From: Actinomycetes bacterium
GTDB taxonomy: Bacteria > Actinomycetota > Acidimicrobiia > Acidimicrobiales > RAAP-2
DNA length: 13,668 nt
Direction: 5' to 3'
Assembly (NCBI GenBank): GCA_021791615.1
Contig: JAJYWG010000027.1
Coordinates: 1 to 13,668, forward strand
Below are positions 1-6,669 of the stretch, one piece after another (position 1 is the first letter of the stretch; every line of letters begins with the position of its first letter). A model generated the notes under the pieces. The model was not told where the DNA came from. It did not search any database and saw only the letters and a program-made list of their open reading frames with translations. Position numbers and translations under genes: made by a program.

Positions 1-83
1 ACCGGCAACCGGCCTTGTCGGAACCACCGATAGGCGGTCTGGGGATGGATGTTCTGGGCCTCGGCCCACTCAGCCAAGTTCAT
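1..83 (-). CDS. tnpA: IS607-family transposase (serine recombinase) N-terminus, partial
   Basis: Too short for a normal gene call, but the 27 complete codons are distinctive. The product begins MNLAEWAEAQNI and continues with HPQTAYRWFRQGRLPV. This is the MerR-like helix-turn-helix that opens IS607 TnpA, with the typical L-x-E-W-A start and the T-A-Y-R-W-F recognition helix followed by a G-x-L-P-V wing. In this family the small HTH domain precedes a serine-resolvase catalytic domain that cuts and joins DNA; that domain is beyond the left edge. The ATG at 81-83 is used here, and a GTG lies directly upstream at 84-86. The match is from memory of the family. Confidence 0.72.
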   Translation of the reverse strand, partial: MNLAEWAEAQNIHPQTAYRWFRQGRLP

Positions 84-126
84 CACCGCTCAGTATGGAT
101 CGGAGGTGTGACAACTGTTCGCAACC
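1..126 (-). mobile_element. End of an IS607-family insertion sequence (partial, runs off left edge)
   Basis: The left 126 bases are best read as the tnpA-proximal end of an IS607-type element, transcribed leftwards. It contains the start of a serine-recombinase gene (1-83) preceded by about 40 bases of non-coding end sequence. The inner boundary is placed where the aldehyde dehydrogenase reading frame stops matching its family, just after the Arg codon at 126-128. The junction reads GAGGG on the minus strand, and IS607 elements are known to insert between two G bases without a clean target duplication, so the exact base is uncertain by one or two. The other end, and any tnpB, would lie outside the window. 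Confidence 0.72.
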
Positions 127-983
127 CTCTTCACGGCCATGCAGACCTGCCCGCTGGTGGTGAAGGCGGCGGAGACCAGGCGGTCTGCGAAATCGTCGTC
201 GATCTCGACGTCGGAGAGCACGATGGCCGGGTCGTTGCCCCCGAGCTCGAGCACGACAGGCTTGGTGGCATGGGCGGCGTGCGCCATCACCGACCGGCCG
301 CCATCGACACCTCCGGTGAACGAGACCATTCCGACTCCCGGGTGGTCCACGAGGGCCTCACCCAACTGATGGTCTGGACCGCTCACGATGTTCACCAGCC
401 CCGGGGGGAGCTCTGCGGCCAGCGCGGCGCCGACAGCCAGAAGAGACCCGGGGCAGGTCGGTGGGGCCTTGGCGACGACCGCGTTGCCTGCGAGGAGGGC
501 AGGGAACATCTTGTTCCCGAACACCGACACCGGCCAGTTCACAGGAATGATGGCTCCGACGACACCGTGCGGGAGGTGTTGGACGATCGTCGAACCCCCC
601 ACGGTGCGATCGGCCAGCGGCTCGGCGGCCAACGCTGCGAAGGCGGAGGCCATCCCCGCCAAGGTCCCGGTGTCAAACTGGGATTCCCAGAGCACCTTGC
701 CGTGCTCTTGGGTGAGGAGACGGGCAAGGTCTTGGCTCTCGACGGCGGCCCCCGCGGCACTGGCAGCTCGCAGCACGTGATCAGCGCGCTCATCGAAGGA
801 GAGACGCCCCCATTCGCCCTGGGCTCTTCCGGCAGCCGCCACTGCGGCGTCGAGCTGGGCAAGCGACGCCGACGGCGCTTGGAGGACCACTTCGCCGGGG
901 CGGACCGGGTTCGTCACGGGGTACTCGCCCAGCTCTCCGGCGCACGTCTGCCCGTCGATCACGAGGCGTGCCGAGGTGCTCAT
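90..983 (-). pseudogene. NAD(P)-dependent aldehyde dehydrogenase, truncated by IS607-type insertion
   Basis: This is an aldehyde dehydrogenase superfamily protein, which oxidises aldehydes to carboxylates. The start is ATG 981-983, preceded by a G-rich ribosome-binding stretch; the surviving frame is 297 residues against about 470-500 for the family. Visible family features are Asn149 in PVNWP, Lys172 in the cofactor site, the SFTGG Rossmann loop at 221-225, Glu246 in LELGG and the nucleophile Cys281 in GQVC. The match ends after MAVKR (residue 286). The last 11 residues (VANSCHTSDPY) come from the insertion-sequence end. The lost C-terminal third normally completes the catalytic domain and carries the oligomerisation strand, so it is probably non-functional. 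It follows the acyl-CoA synthetase gene in the same direction with a 124-base gap, suggesting a former aldehyde-to-acid-to-acyl-CoA pair. The missing 3' part may lie beyond the element. Confidence 0.8.
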
Positions 984-1107
984 CGCCCCCACTCTCATGT
1001 GGGGGCAGCACTCCATCGGAGGCTCGGGTGACGCAGTACCCAAGAGCGGCTGGCAGGTCGGGGAAGACAATGGCGACGCATCAGAGAGAAGTTGTGGACC
1101 CCATCGA

Positions 1108-2790
1108 TCATTGTCCGACCGCCGCCCGGGCTGCCCAGCGGTAGTCGGCCTTCCCCGAGGGGGAGCGCTCGACTGCCGTGACGAAGATCACGGCTTTTGG
1201 CAGCTTGTACCGGGCGATGGTTCCGCCGGCATGGGCGACGATGTCGGCTTCCGATGCCGATCGACCGGGGGAGAGCTGGACGATCGCCACGACTTCCTGG
1301 CCCCATCGTTCACTGGGCCGTCCGACCACCACGACGTCGGCTACCGCGGGATGACCCGCGATTGCCCGTTCAACCTCTTCGACGAAGATCTTCTCGCCTC
1401 CAGAGTTGACGGTGACCGAGTCTCGGCCCAAGAGCTCGATCTCGCCGTTGTCGAGATGGCGTGCCCGGTCACCGGGAATCGAGTAGCGCGCGCCTCGGAT
1501 CACCGGAAACGTGCGCGCCGTCTTGGGTGCGTCTCCCAGGTACCCGAGGGGGACGGACCCGGTCTGGGCCAACCATCCGATCCCCTCGTGTCCTGGAGCG
1601 AGCACCGCGTCGAGGTGGTCGTTCACAACGACGGTGCCTGGTCCGGGGACGAAGCGGCCCGCCTTTGCCGGATCAGTCGAGGCCGCATGCATCTGAGCAC
1701 CGGTCTCCGAGGACCCGGCGGAGTCACTGATGATGAGCGAGGGCAGCTTGGCCAAGGCCAGCTCCCTCACGGCCGGAGTGAGCGGCGCTCCGCCGTTGCC
1801 GACTGCGAACAACGAGGAAGTGTCGTAGGTCGCTCGGTCGAGTTCGTCAATGAGCGGTCGCAACATCGCGTCACCGACGATCGTGAAGGTGTTGATGCCC
1901 TCGCGTTCGACCGTCCGCCAGACATCTGCGGGGTCCAGTCGCCGAGGGTCCTCGGGGAGGACGATCGTGGCTCCCTCGGCCATCAACATGAACGCTGCCC
2001 ACTGCGCCGCTCCGTGCATCAGTGGGGGCAGCAGCCCGAGTTTGAGACCCGAGCCGGCTACGACCCGGCGAGCCAGGTCATCGTAGCTCGATACCGTCTG
2101 CCAGCTCCCGACCCGTCGTCCGCCCATTGCCGCCACGAAGATGTCGTGCTGGCGCCACAGCACGCCCTTGGGGCTCCCGGTGGTGCCCCCGGTGTAGAGG
2201 ATGTAGAGGTCGTCTGGCGATGGCTCGACCGGCGGGCCGTCGGGATCGCCGGACGCCAGCGCCTCGTCGTAGAAGACGGCTCCGGGGAGGGGGTCGCACC
2301 CCGAGTCGTCGGGGACGTGCACGAGCACCTCAAGGTCGGGAAATCCCTCCAGGAGCGGGGCGAGCGTTGGCGCGAGGGACGCGTGGTAGACGATTGCTCG
2401 CGGTCGAGCGTCGGCCAGCAGGTATCGCAGCTCGTCTCCTACGTATCGGTAGTTGACGTTGAACGGCGCGACCCGGGCTCGGTACGAACCCAGCATCGAT
2501 TCGAGGTACTCGTTTGAGTTGTAGAGCGCCAGCGCCACGTGGTCCTGGCCTGACTCGTGGCCGGCCAGCAGCTTGCGCTCCTGGTGTACCCGCAGCCCGC
2601 GCTGGTGGAAGTAGGAAGCGAGGCGACGAGAGCGTTCTGCGATCTCGGCGTACGTCAGGCGACGGCGACCCCAGACCAGGCACTCCCGGTCAGGGACGGC
2701 CCCGGCGATGGCCTCGAAGGCGAGAGAGAGGTTGAATTCAGGAGGCTCGTTGCGAGGATCGTTCCCCGTGCTTTCCGAAGGGGTCGCCAC
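1108..2790 (-). CDS. Acyl-CoA synthetase (AMP-forming, FadD19/FadD3-like)
   Basis: ATP-dependent ligase that activates a carboxylic acid through an acyl-adenylate to its CoA thioester. It has 560 residues and the full set of ANL-family motifs. The phosphate loop YTGGTTGSPKGV is at 199-210 and SAGSSETG at 357-364. The IPGD aspartate is at 441, the hinge GRDSVTVNSGGEK at 455-467 and the C-terminal catalytic Lys547 in SPSGKADYRWA. The phrases VAPFNVNYRYV and PPLMHGAAQW resemble the actinobacterial FadD19 group, known for activating sterol side-chain and long-chain acids; the real substrate cannot be read from sequence. The start is GTG 2788-2790, where family similarity begins. The open frame continues far upstream, but that part is antisense to the next gene. 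It is divergent from the AldC-like gene and upstream of the broken aldehyde dehydrogenase. Confidence 0.9.
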   Translation of the reverse strand: MATPSESTGNDPRNEPPEFNLSLAFEAIAGAVPDRECLVWGRRRLTYAEIAERSRRLASYFHQRGLRVHQERKLLAGHESGQDHVALALYNSNEYLESMLGSYRARVAPFNVNYRYVGDELRYLLADARPRAIVYHASLAPTLAPLLEGFPDLEVLVHVPDDSGCDPLPGAVFYDEALASGDPDGPPVEPSPDDLYILYTGGTTGSPKGVLWRQHDIFVAAMGGRRVGSWQTVSSYDDLARRVVAGSGLKLGLLPPLMHGAAQWAAFMLMAEGATIVLPEDPRRLDPADVWRTVEREGINTFTIVGDAMLRPLIDELDRATYDTSSLFAVGNGGAPLTPAVRELALAKLPSLIISDSAGSSETGAQMHAASTDPAKAGRFVPGPGTVVVNDHLDAVLAPGHEGIGWLAQTGSVPLGYLGDAPKTARTFPVIRGARYSIPGDRARHLDNGEIELLGRDSVTVNSGGEKIFVEEVERAIAGHPAVADVVVVGRPSERWGQEVVAIVQLSPGRSASEADIVAHAGGTIARYKLPKAVIFVTAVERSPSGKADYRWAARAAVGQ

Positions 2791-2959
2791 GGCGCCGAGG
2801 ATAGGCGACCACGAGGATGGGTGCAGCCGGCCGTTGGAAGCAACAGCGTGAACGCGAGCGCCAGGGTGAGGGCCAGGGCTGCTGCTCGCGCTGTGGTCCT
2901 TTTGTGCGCCTTTGTTCGGGACGCGCCATGATCGAGGGGTGCGACCTTCGACAGAAGGA

Positions 2960-4342
2960 ATGGATGTCCCGATCCGCAACCCGGCCACGTCCGAGGTCAT
3001 CGCCACCGTCCACCGTGCAGCCCTCGGTGAGGTGGACCAGGCAATTGACCGGGCTGCCCGCGCGTTCGAGCACTGGCGCGCTCTGGCCCCTGTGGATCGG
3101 GCGAGGCTCATCCGGCGCTTCGCCGACGTCGTCGACGACCACCTCGAGGAGCTGGCGCAGCTCGAGGTGTCCAACGCCGGACATGTCGTCACGAACGCGC
3201 GCTGGGAGGCAGCCCAGGTCCGTGACGTGCTCGAGTTCTGCGCTGGATTCCCCGAGCGTCTGAATGGCCGGCAGATCCCAGTTGATGGGGGGATGTCCGT
3301 CACTTTCCACGAACCACTTGGGGTGGCGGGGGTGATCGTGCCGTGGAACTTCCCGATGCTCATCTCCTCGTGGGGGTTCGGACCCGCTCTTGCCGCCGGG
3401 GACACGGTCGTCCTGAAGCCAGCGGAACTGACCCCCCTCAGCGCGATCAGGCTAGGTGAGCTCGCTCTCGAGGCTGGGCTGCCCGAAGGCGTCCTCGAAG
3501 TCGTCACCGGCAGCGGGTCCGTTGCAGGATGGCGCCTCGTGACCCATCCGGCCGTCCGAAAGGTGTGCTTCACCGGCTCGACCGAAGTTGGTCGCCAGAT
3601 CATGGCCGGCTGCGCCGAGCAGGTGAAGCGGATCACCCTCGAGCTCGGAGGGAAGTCGGCGAACATCGTCTTCGCCGATGCCGATCTCGTCGAAGCAGCC
3701 GAGCAGGCGCCCATGGCGGTGTTCGACAACGCCGGCCAGGACTGCTGTGCCCGGTCGCGGATCCTGGTGCAGCGCACTGCCTACGAACGGTTCCTCGGAC
3801 TGCTCGAGCCAGCGGTCAGTCGAGTCCAGGTTGGCGACCCCAACGACGAGGGTACCCAAATGGGGCCACTCATCTCCGAGTCCCACCGACGCTCCGTCGC
3901 CGCCTTCGTGCCGGAGGAGGACTCGGCCGAGGTCTCGGTCGCGGTACGCGGGAATGCTCCTTCGGGTCCCGGCTACTGGTTTCCGCCCACCGTCCTGGCC
4001 ACGGTCGATCCGTTCGTTCCTGCGGCGACCGAGGAGATCTTCGGTCCCGTTGCCGTGGTGATCCCCTTCGACGAGGAGATCGACGCAGTGCGCTTGGCCA
4101 ACGGGACCTCCTACGGTCTCTCGGGATCGCTGTGGACCCGGGACCTCGCCCGCGCGCTGCGGGTCGCCCGAGCCGTGGAGACGGGGAACCTCTCGGTGAA
4201 TTCGCACTCGTCGGTGCGGTACTCGACTCCCTTCGGCGGCTGTAAGCAGTCGGGGATCGGGCGCGAGCTCGGTCCCGATGCTGCCCTGGCCTTCACCGAC
4301 GAGAAGACGGTGTTCTTCTCCTCGCTGGCCCCGGGGCAGTGA
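2960..4342 (+). CDS. Aldehyde dehydrogenase, AldC-like
   Basis: NAD(P)-dependent aldehyde dehydrogenase of 460 residues, complete. Key residues are Asn130 in PWNFP, Lys153 in LKPAE, the FTGSTEVG cofactor loop at 204-211, Glu228 in LELGG, catalytic Cys262 in GQDCCARSR, EEIFGPV near 358-364 and PFGGCKQSGIGRELG at 424-438. The unusual GQDCCARSR and SVNSHSSVR strings match, from memory, the mycobacterial AldC group (Rv2858c), which also has a short N-terminus. That supports the ATG at 2960, although the AGAAGGA just before it sits too close for an ideal ribosome-binding site. In-frame alternatives are GTG 2939 and TTG 2912. The SDR gene follows 76 bases downstream and is probably co-transcribed. 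The substrate is unknown. Confidence 0.9.
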   Translation: MDVPIRNPATSEVIATVHRAALGEVDQAIDRAARAFEHWRALAPVDRARLIRRFADVVDDHLEELAQLEVSNAGHVVTNARWEAAQVRDVLEFCAGFPERLNGRQIPVDGGMSVTFHEPLGVAGVIVPWNFPMLISSWGFGPALAAGDTVVLKPAELTPLSAIRLGELALEAGLPEGVLEVVTGSGSVAGWRLVTHPAVRKVCFTGSTEVGRQIMAGCAEQVKRITLELGGKSANIVFADADLVEAAEQAPMAVFDNAGQDCCARSRILVQRTAYERFLGLLEPAVSRVQVGDPNDEGTQMGPLISESHRRSVAAFVPEEDSAEVSVAVRGNAPSGPGYWFPPTVLATVDPFVPAATEEIFGPVAVVIPFDEEIDAVRLANGTSYGLSGSLWTRDLARALRVARAVETGNLSVNSHSSVRYSTPFGGCKQSGIGRELGPDAALAFTDEKTVFFSSLAPGQ

Positions 4343-4410
4343 CGGCGCACCGGTCCGGGCAGCACCTGGAGCGAGTACTGCGACGGGTCGAGAAATGGTC
4401 ACGATCGATA

Positions 4411-4416
4411 GGAGGG
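4411..4416 (+). promoter_or_regulatory. Ribosome-binding site of the SDR gene
   Basis: A clean GGAGGG lies two bases before the ATG at 4419. It fixes that start rather than the longer open frame, which begins inside the upstream aldehyde dehydrogenase gene. The fold match also begins shortly after this ATG. Confidence 0.7.
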
Positions 4417-4418
4417 AC

Positions 4419-5213
4419 ATGAGCGATCAGGCAGCGAGCCGCCTGCCGGAAACCGGTCGTCTGGCGGGCCGTGTGGCGGTCATCACGGGAGCAGCCAGCG
4501 GTATCGGCCGCGCGATGGCAGAGCGGTTCAAGGCCGAAGGGGCCGACGTGGTCGTGGTCGACGTGAACCGCGAAGGCGGCGAGATCGTGGCCGACGGCGT
4601 GGGAGGGAGGTTTGTGGCGGCCGACGTCACCGATGCCCAGGCCGTGCGTCATTTGTTCGACTCCCTCGCGGCCGGTGGTGGCTTCGACATCTGCTGCAAC
4701 AACGCCGGGATCGCCCCACCCGACGATGGTTCCATCCTGGAGACCGAGCCTCAGGCCTGGCATCGCGTCCAGGAGGTGAACCTGACCTCGGTTTACCTGT
4801 GCTGCAAGTACGCGATTCCCCACCTGGTCGATCGAGGGGGTGGGTCAATCGTCAACACGGCATCGTTCGTCGCGACGATGGGGGCTGCGACCAGCCAGAT
4901 CGCCTACACCGCTTCCAAGGGCGGGGTGCTTTCGATGTCCCGGGAGCTCGGTGTGCAGTTCGCCCGTCAGGGCGTCCGGGTGAACGCGCTCTGCCCGGGC
5001 CCGGTCAACACCCCACTGCTCAGGGAGCTGTTCGCCAAGGACCCCGAACAAGCCGCCCGCCGGCTGGTCCACGTGCCAATGGGACGGTTTGCCGAGCCAG
5101 AGGAGATCGCCGCCGCTGCTGCGTTCTTGGCCTCGGACGACGCCTCGTATGTCACCGCTTCGGCCTTTCTGGTCGACGGGGGGATCCATGCCGCCTACGT
5201 CACCCCGGAGTAG
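4419..5213 (+). CDS. Short-chain dehydrogenase/reductase (SDR), classical type
   Basis: Cytosolic NAD(P)-dependent oxidoreductase of 264 residues with a single Rossmann domain. The cofactor loop TGAASGIG is at 23-30. Asp48 at the end of strand 2 favours NAD(H) over NADP(H). NNAG is at 94-97, and the catalytic set is Asn121, Ser149, Tyr163 and Lys167 (YTASK). The SDR C-terminal signature PGPVNTPL and FLVDGG follow. From memory it closely resembles mycobacterial Rv2857c, which sits next to aldC, so the pair probably forms a conserved two-step alcohol-to-aldehyde-to-acid unit; that role is inference. A generic 3-oxoacyl-ACP reductase label would be the automatic alternative. It is separated from the next gene by a repeat-bearing gap of 519 bases, with convergent transcription. 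Confidence 0.9.
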   Translation: MSDQAASRLPETGRLAGRVAVITGAASGIGRAMAERFKAEGADVVVVDVNREGGEIVADGVGGRFVAADVTDAQAVRHLFDSLAAGGGFDICCNNAGIAPPDDGSILETEPQAWHRVQEVNLTSVYLCCKYAIPHLVDRGGGSIVNTASFVATMGAATSQIAYTASKGGVLSMSRELGVQFARQGVRVNALCPGPVNTPLLRELFAKDPEQAARRLVHVPMGRFAEPEEIAAAAAFLASDDASYVTASAFLVDGGIHAAYVTPE

Positions 5214-5249
5214 CGCTGGAACATCGTGCCCATGACGTGACCGACCTTC

Positions 5250-5314
5250 GACCCCCCTCGCCGCCCGACCCCCTCGCCGCCCGACCCCCTCGCCGCCCGA
5301 CCCCCTCGCCGCCC
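5250..5314. repeat. GC-rich tandem repeat, four copies of about 16 bp
   Basis: The unit GACCCCCTCGCCGCCC is repeated four times head to tail. The first copy has one extra C (17 bp) and the other three are identical 16-mers. It starts 36 bases after the SDR stop codon, in the gap between two convergent genes, and encodes nothing convincing in any frame. With 16-bp units and no unique spacers it is not a CRISPR array. Strand slippage is the simplest origin. Confidence 0.9.
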
Positions 5315-5327
5315 GCCACGACCTCGG

Positions 5328-5409
5328 TGGGGAACACCTGGGGACGGACGGGTGGTGTCTTGGGGACGACCAAGCCCGGTCTGGGGACAGCGCCGAGAAT
5401 TTTGGGGAC
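5328..5409 (+). repeat. Phased array of TGGGGA(A)C boxes
   Basis: TGGGGAAC occurs at 5328-5335, followed by TGGGGAC at 5339-5345, 5361-5367, 5382-5388 and 5403-5409. Start-to-start spacing is 11, 22, 21 and 21 bases, close to one and two turns of the helix. The sequence between the boxes is not repeated. This could be a protein-binding array, or the subterminal repeats of a decayed transposon end; some IS families carry several short terminal repeats of this sort. The boxes are exact, but their function is unknown. Confidence 0.65.
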
Positions 5410-5732
5410 AAGATCTGGATTTCGCCCAGGCCTCTTGACCTTTGCCTCGCCGAAGCGCACGCTTGGATCAGTTCGGGTCGCTGAGGCCCGCCGCAGCGCC
5501 GGAGGGGAGCCGAAAGGCCGACCGAAAGCGACGGCAGGTGAGCCGCAAGGTTTGCCGGTCGGGGCGGGGCGATGAGCCCGGGCGATGGAGGCTCGTGATA
5601 CGGGCCGGTGGCTTCCCTGGAGCCCGCCGGTTCGTGCCCCGAGTCGGAGCTGTCCGACACGGCTCTGGCTCTGGATGGCAACGGGTCGCCGCGGGGGCAG
5701 CCCCGAGGAGCTGGACGGCTTCGGCCGAAAGG
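5410..5732. other. Gene-free region between convergent genes, with hairpin potential
   Basis: No open frame here shows family-like composition; the long frames are GC-driven and low-complexity (Arg, Pro, Ser, Gly). A stem-loop can be drawn near 5605-5630, where CCGG-T-GGCT pairs with AGCC-CG-CCGG around a short TCCCTGG loop. The surrounding sequence is rich in short GC complementarities. It may be the 3' regions of the two converging genes plus remnants of a mobile or repeated element. Nothing more specific can be supported. Confidence 0.4.
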
Positions 5733-6647
5733 TTACTCGGGGTTCTCTCGCGTTACGACCGAGGCAGCCACTTCGCACGGGTCCTCGTCGCCCACGCATC
5801 GCTCACACTCGAGCTCCAGAGTCGTATGGGTGATCCCGAAAGGTTCGACGATCCGGCTTTTCACGAGGACGCCCACCCCCTGAGCCGTCTCCAAGCTTGG
5901 GTGGCCGGTCAGCACCAGGTGGGCCGACAGCGCCCGGACTTCGCTCGACAGGCTCCACACATGGAGATCGTGTACGTCGTCGACGCCGGGAACGTCCAGC
6001 ATCGCCCCGCGCAGCGAGGTCAAGTCGATGTCCGACGGCGTGGACTCGAGGAGGACTGCGGTGCTGTCCTGCAGCAGGCGGGCTGCCTGTACCACGATGA
6101 CAGCCGCGATGACCAGTGAGGCGATCGGGTCGGCCCGATCCCAGGCCGGGCTGCCAGCGGCCACGATGGCAACGCCGGCAGCCAAGACGCACAGGGATGC
6201 GGCCGCGTCCGACATCATGTGGACGAGCACGCTCTTCATGTTGAGGTCGGTACTGTGGTCGTAGACCGCGAGTGCGGCGAACCCGTTGGCGACCACCGCC
6301 ACCGCGGCCGTCACCACTACGACCCCGCCGTCGACGTGGACCGGATGGAGGAGGCGGTCGACGCTCTCGGCCACGATGGCCGCGGTCACCACCGCCAGCA
6401 GAGCAGCGTTGGCCAGGGCAGCGAGGATGGTGCCACGGTGGTTCCCGAATGATCGGGCGGAGCTGCGTGGTCTCGCCGCCCACCGCACGGCGAGGAGCGA
6501 CAGGGTGATGGTGGCCACATCGGTGAGGTTGTGCCCGGCGTCGGCGAGCAGACCGGTGGAGTGGGCGACGATCCCGGCCGCCACCTGGCCACCCACCAGT
6601 GCACCGTTCACGGTGAGGGCGACGGCCAGGCGTGCGGGACGAGTCAT
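5733..6647 (-). CDS. Cation diffusion facilitator (CDF) transporter, ZitB/CzcD-like
   Basis: Inner-membrane metal/proton antiporter that exports divalent cations, most likely Zn2+, from the cytoplasm. Of its 304 residues the first roughly 200 form six hydrophobic segments. They contain the paired transport-site motifs DAGHNLTD (His39, Asp43) and HMMSD (His143, Asp147). The His-Asp/His-Asp arrangement is typical of the zinc-preferring branch. The cytoplasmic C-terminal domain includes VHDLHVWSLS at 225-234. A tail CERC plus Cys291 (C-x2-C-x6-C) may bind metal. The start is ATG 6645-6647 with GAGGA shortly before it. It is the last gene of the minus-strand operon, 22 bases after the nucleotidyltransferase gene, with no obvious metabolic link to it. 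Confidence 0.9.
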   Translation of the reverse strand: MTRPARLAVALTVNGALVGGQVAAGIVAHSTGLLADAGHNLTDVATITLSLLAVRWAARPRSSARSFGNHRGTILAALANAALLAVVTAAIVAESVDRLLHPVHVDGGVVVVTAAVAVVANGFAALAVYDHSTDLNMKSVLVHMMSDAAASLCVLAAGVAIVAAGSPAWDRADPIASLVIAAVIVVQAARLLQDSTAVLLESTPSDIDLTSLRGAMLDVPGVDDVHDLHVWSLSSEVRALSAHLVLTGHPSLETAQGVGVLVKSRIVEPFGITHTTLELECERCVGDEDPCEVAASVVTRENPE

Positions 6648-6669
6648 CGGATCCTCGGCGGTGCCTCGC

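Noticed and set aside
976..2517. 513-codon plus-strand open frame opposite the acyl-CoA synthetase
   Set aside because: It is the antisense of a gene with every ANL-family motif intact, and its own translation shows no domain.
2655..2900. Lipoprotein-like minus-strand frame with ALALTLALAFTLLLPTAGC
   Set aside because: The hydrophobic stretch and Cys look like a lipobox, but there is no ATG, GTG or TTG start in frame upstream of it. The rest overlaps the synthetase N-terminus with no family match.
2791..3777. Long minus-strand upstream extension of the acyl-CoA synthetase frame, opposite the AldC-like gene
   Set aside because: It is low-complexity (Arg, Ser, Thr, Pro) and antisense to a well-conserved dehydrogenase. 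Family similarity begins only after the GTG at 2790.
5250..5409. Possible CRISPR array
   Set aside because: The repeats are 16 bp without unique spacers, and the adjacent boxes are only 7-8 bp; no cas-like gene is present.
5442..6119. Plus-strand frame starting in the repeat-rich gap and running into the CDF gene
   Set aside because: More than half of it is antisense to the transporter, and the remainder has no family-like pattern or ribosome-binding site.
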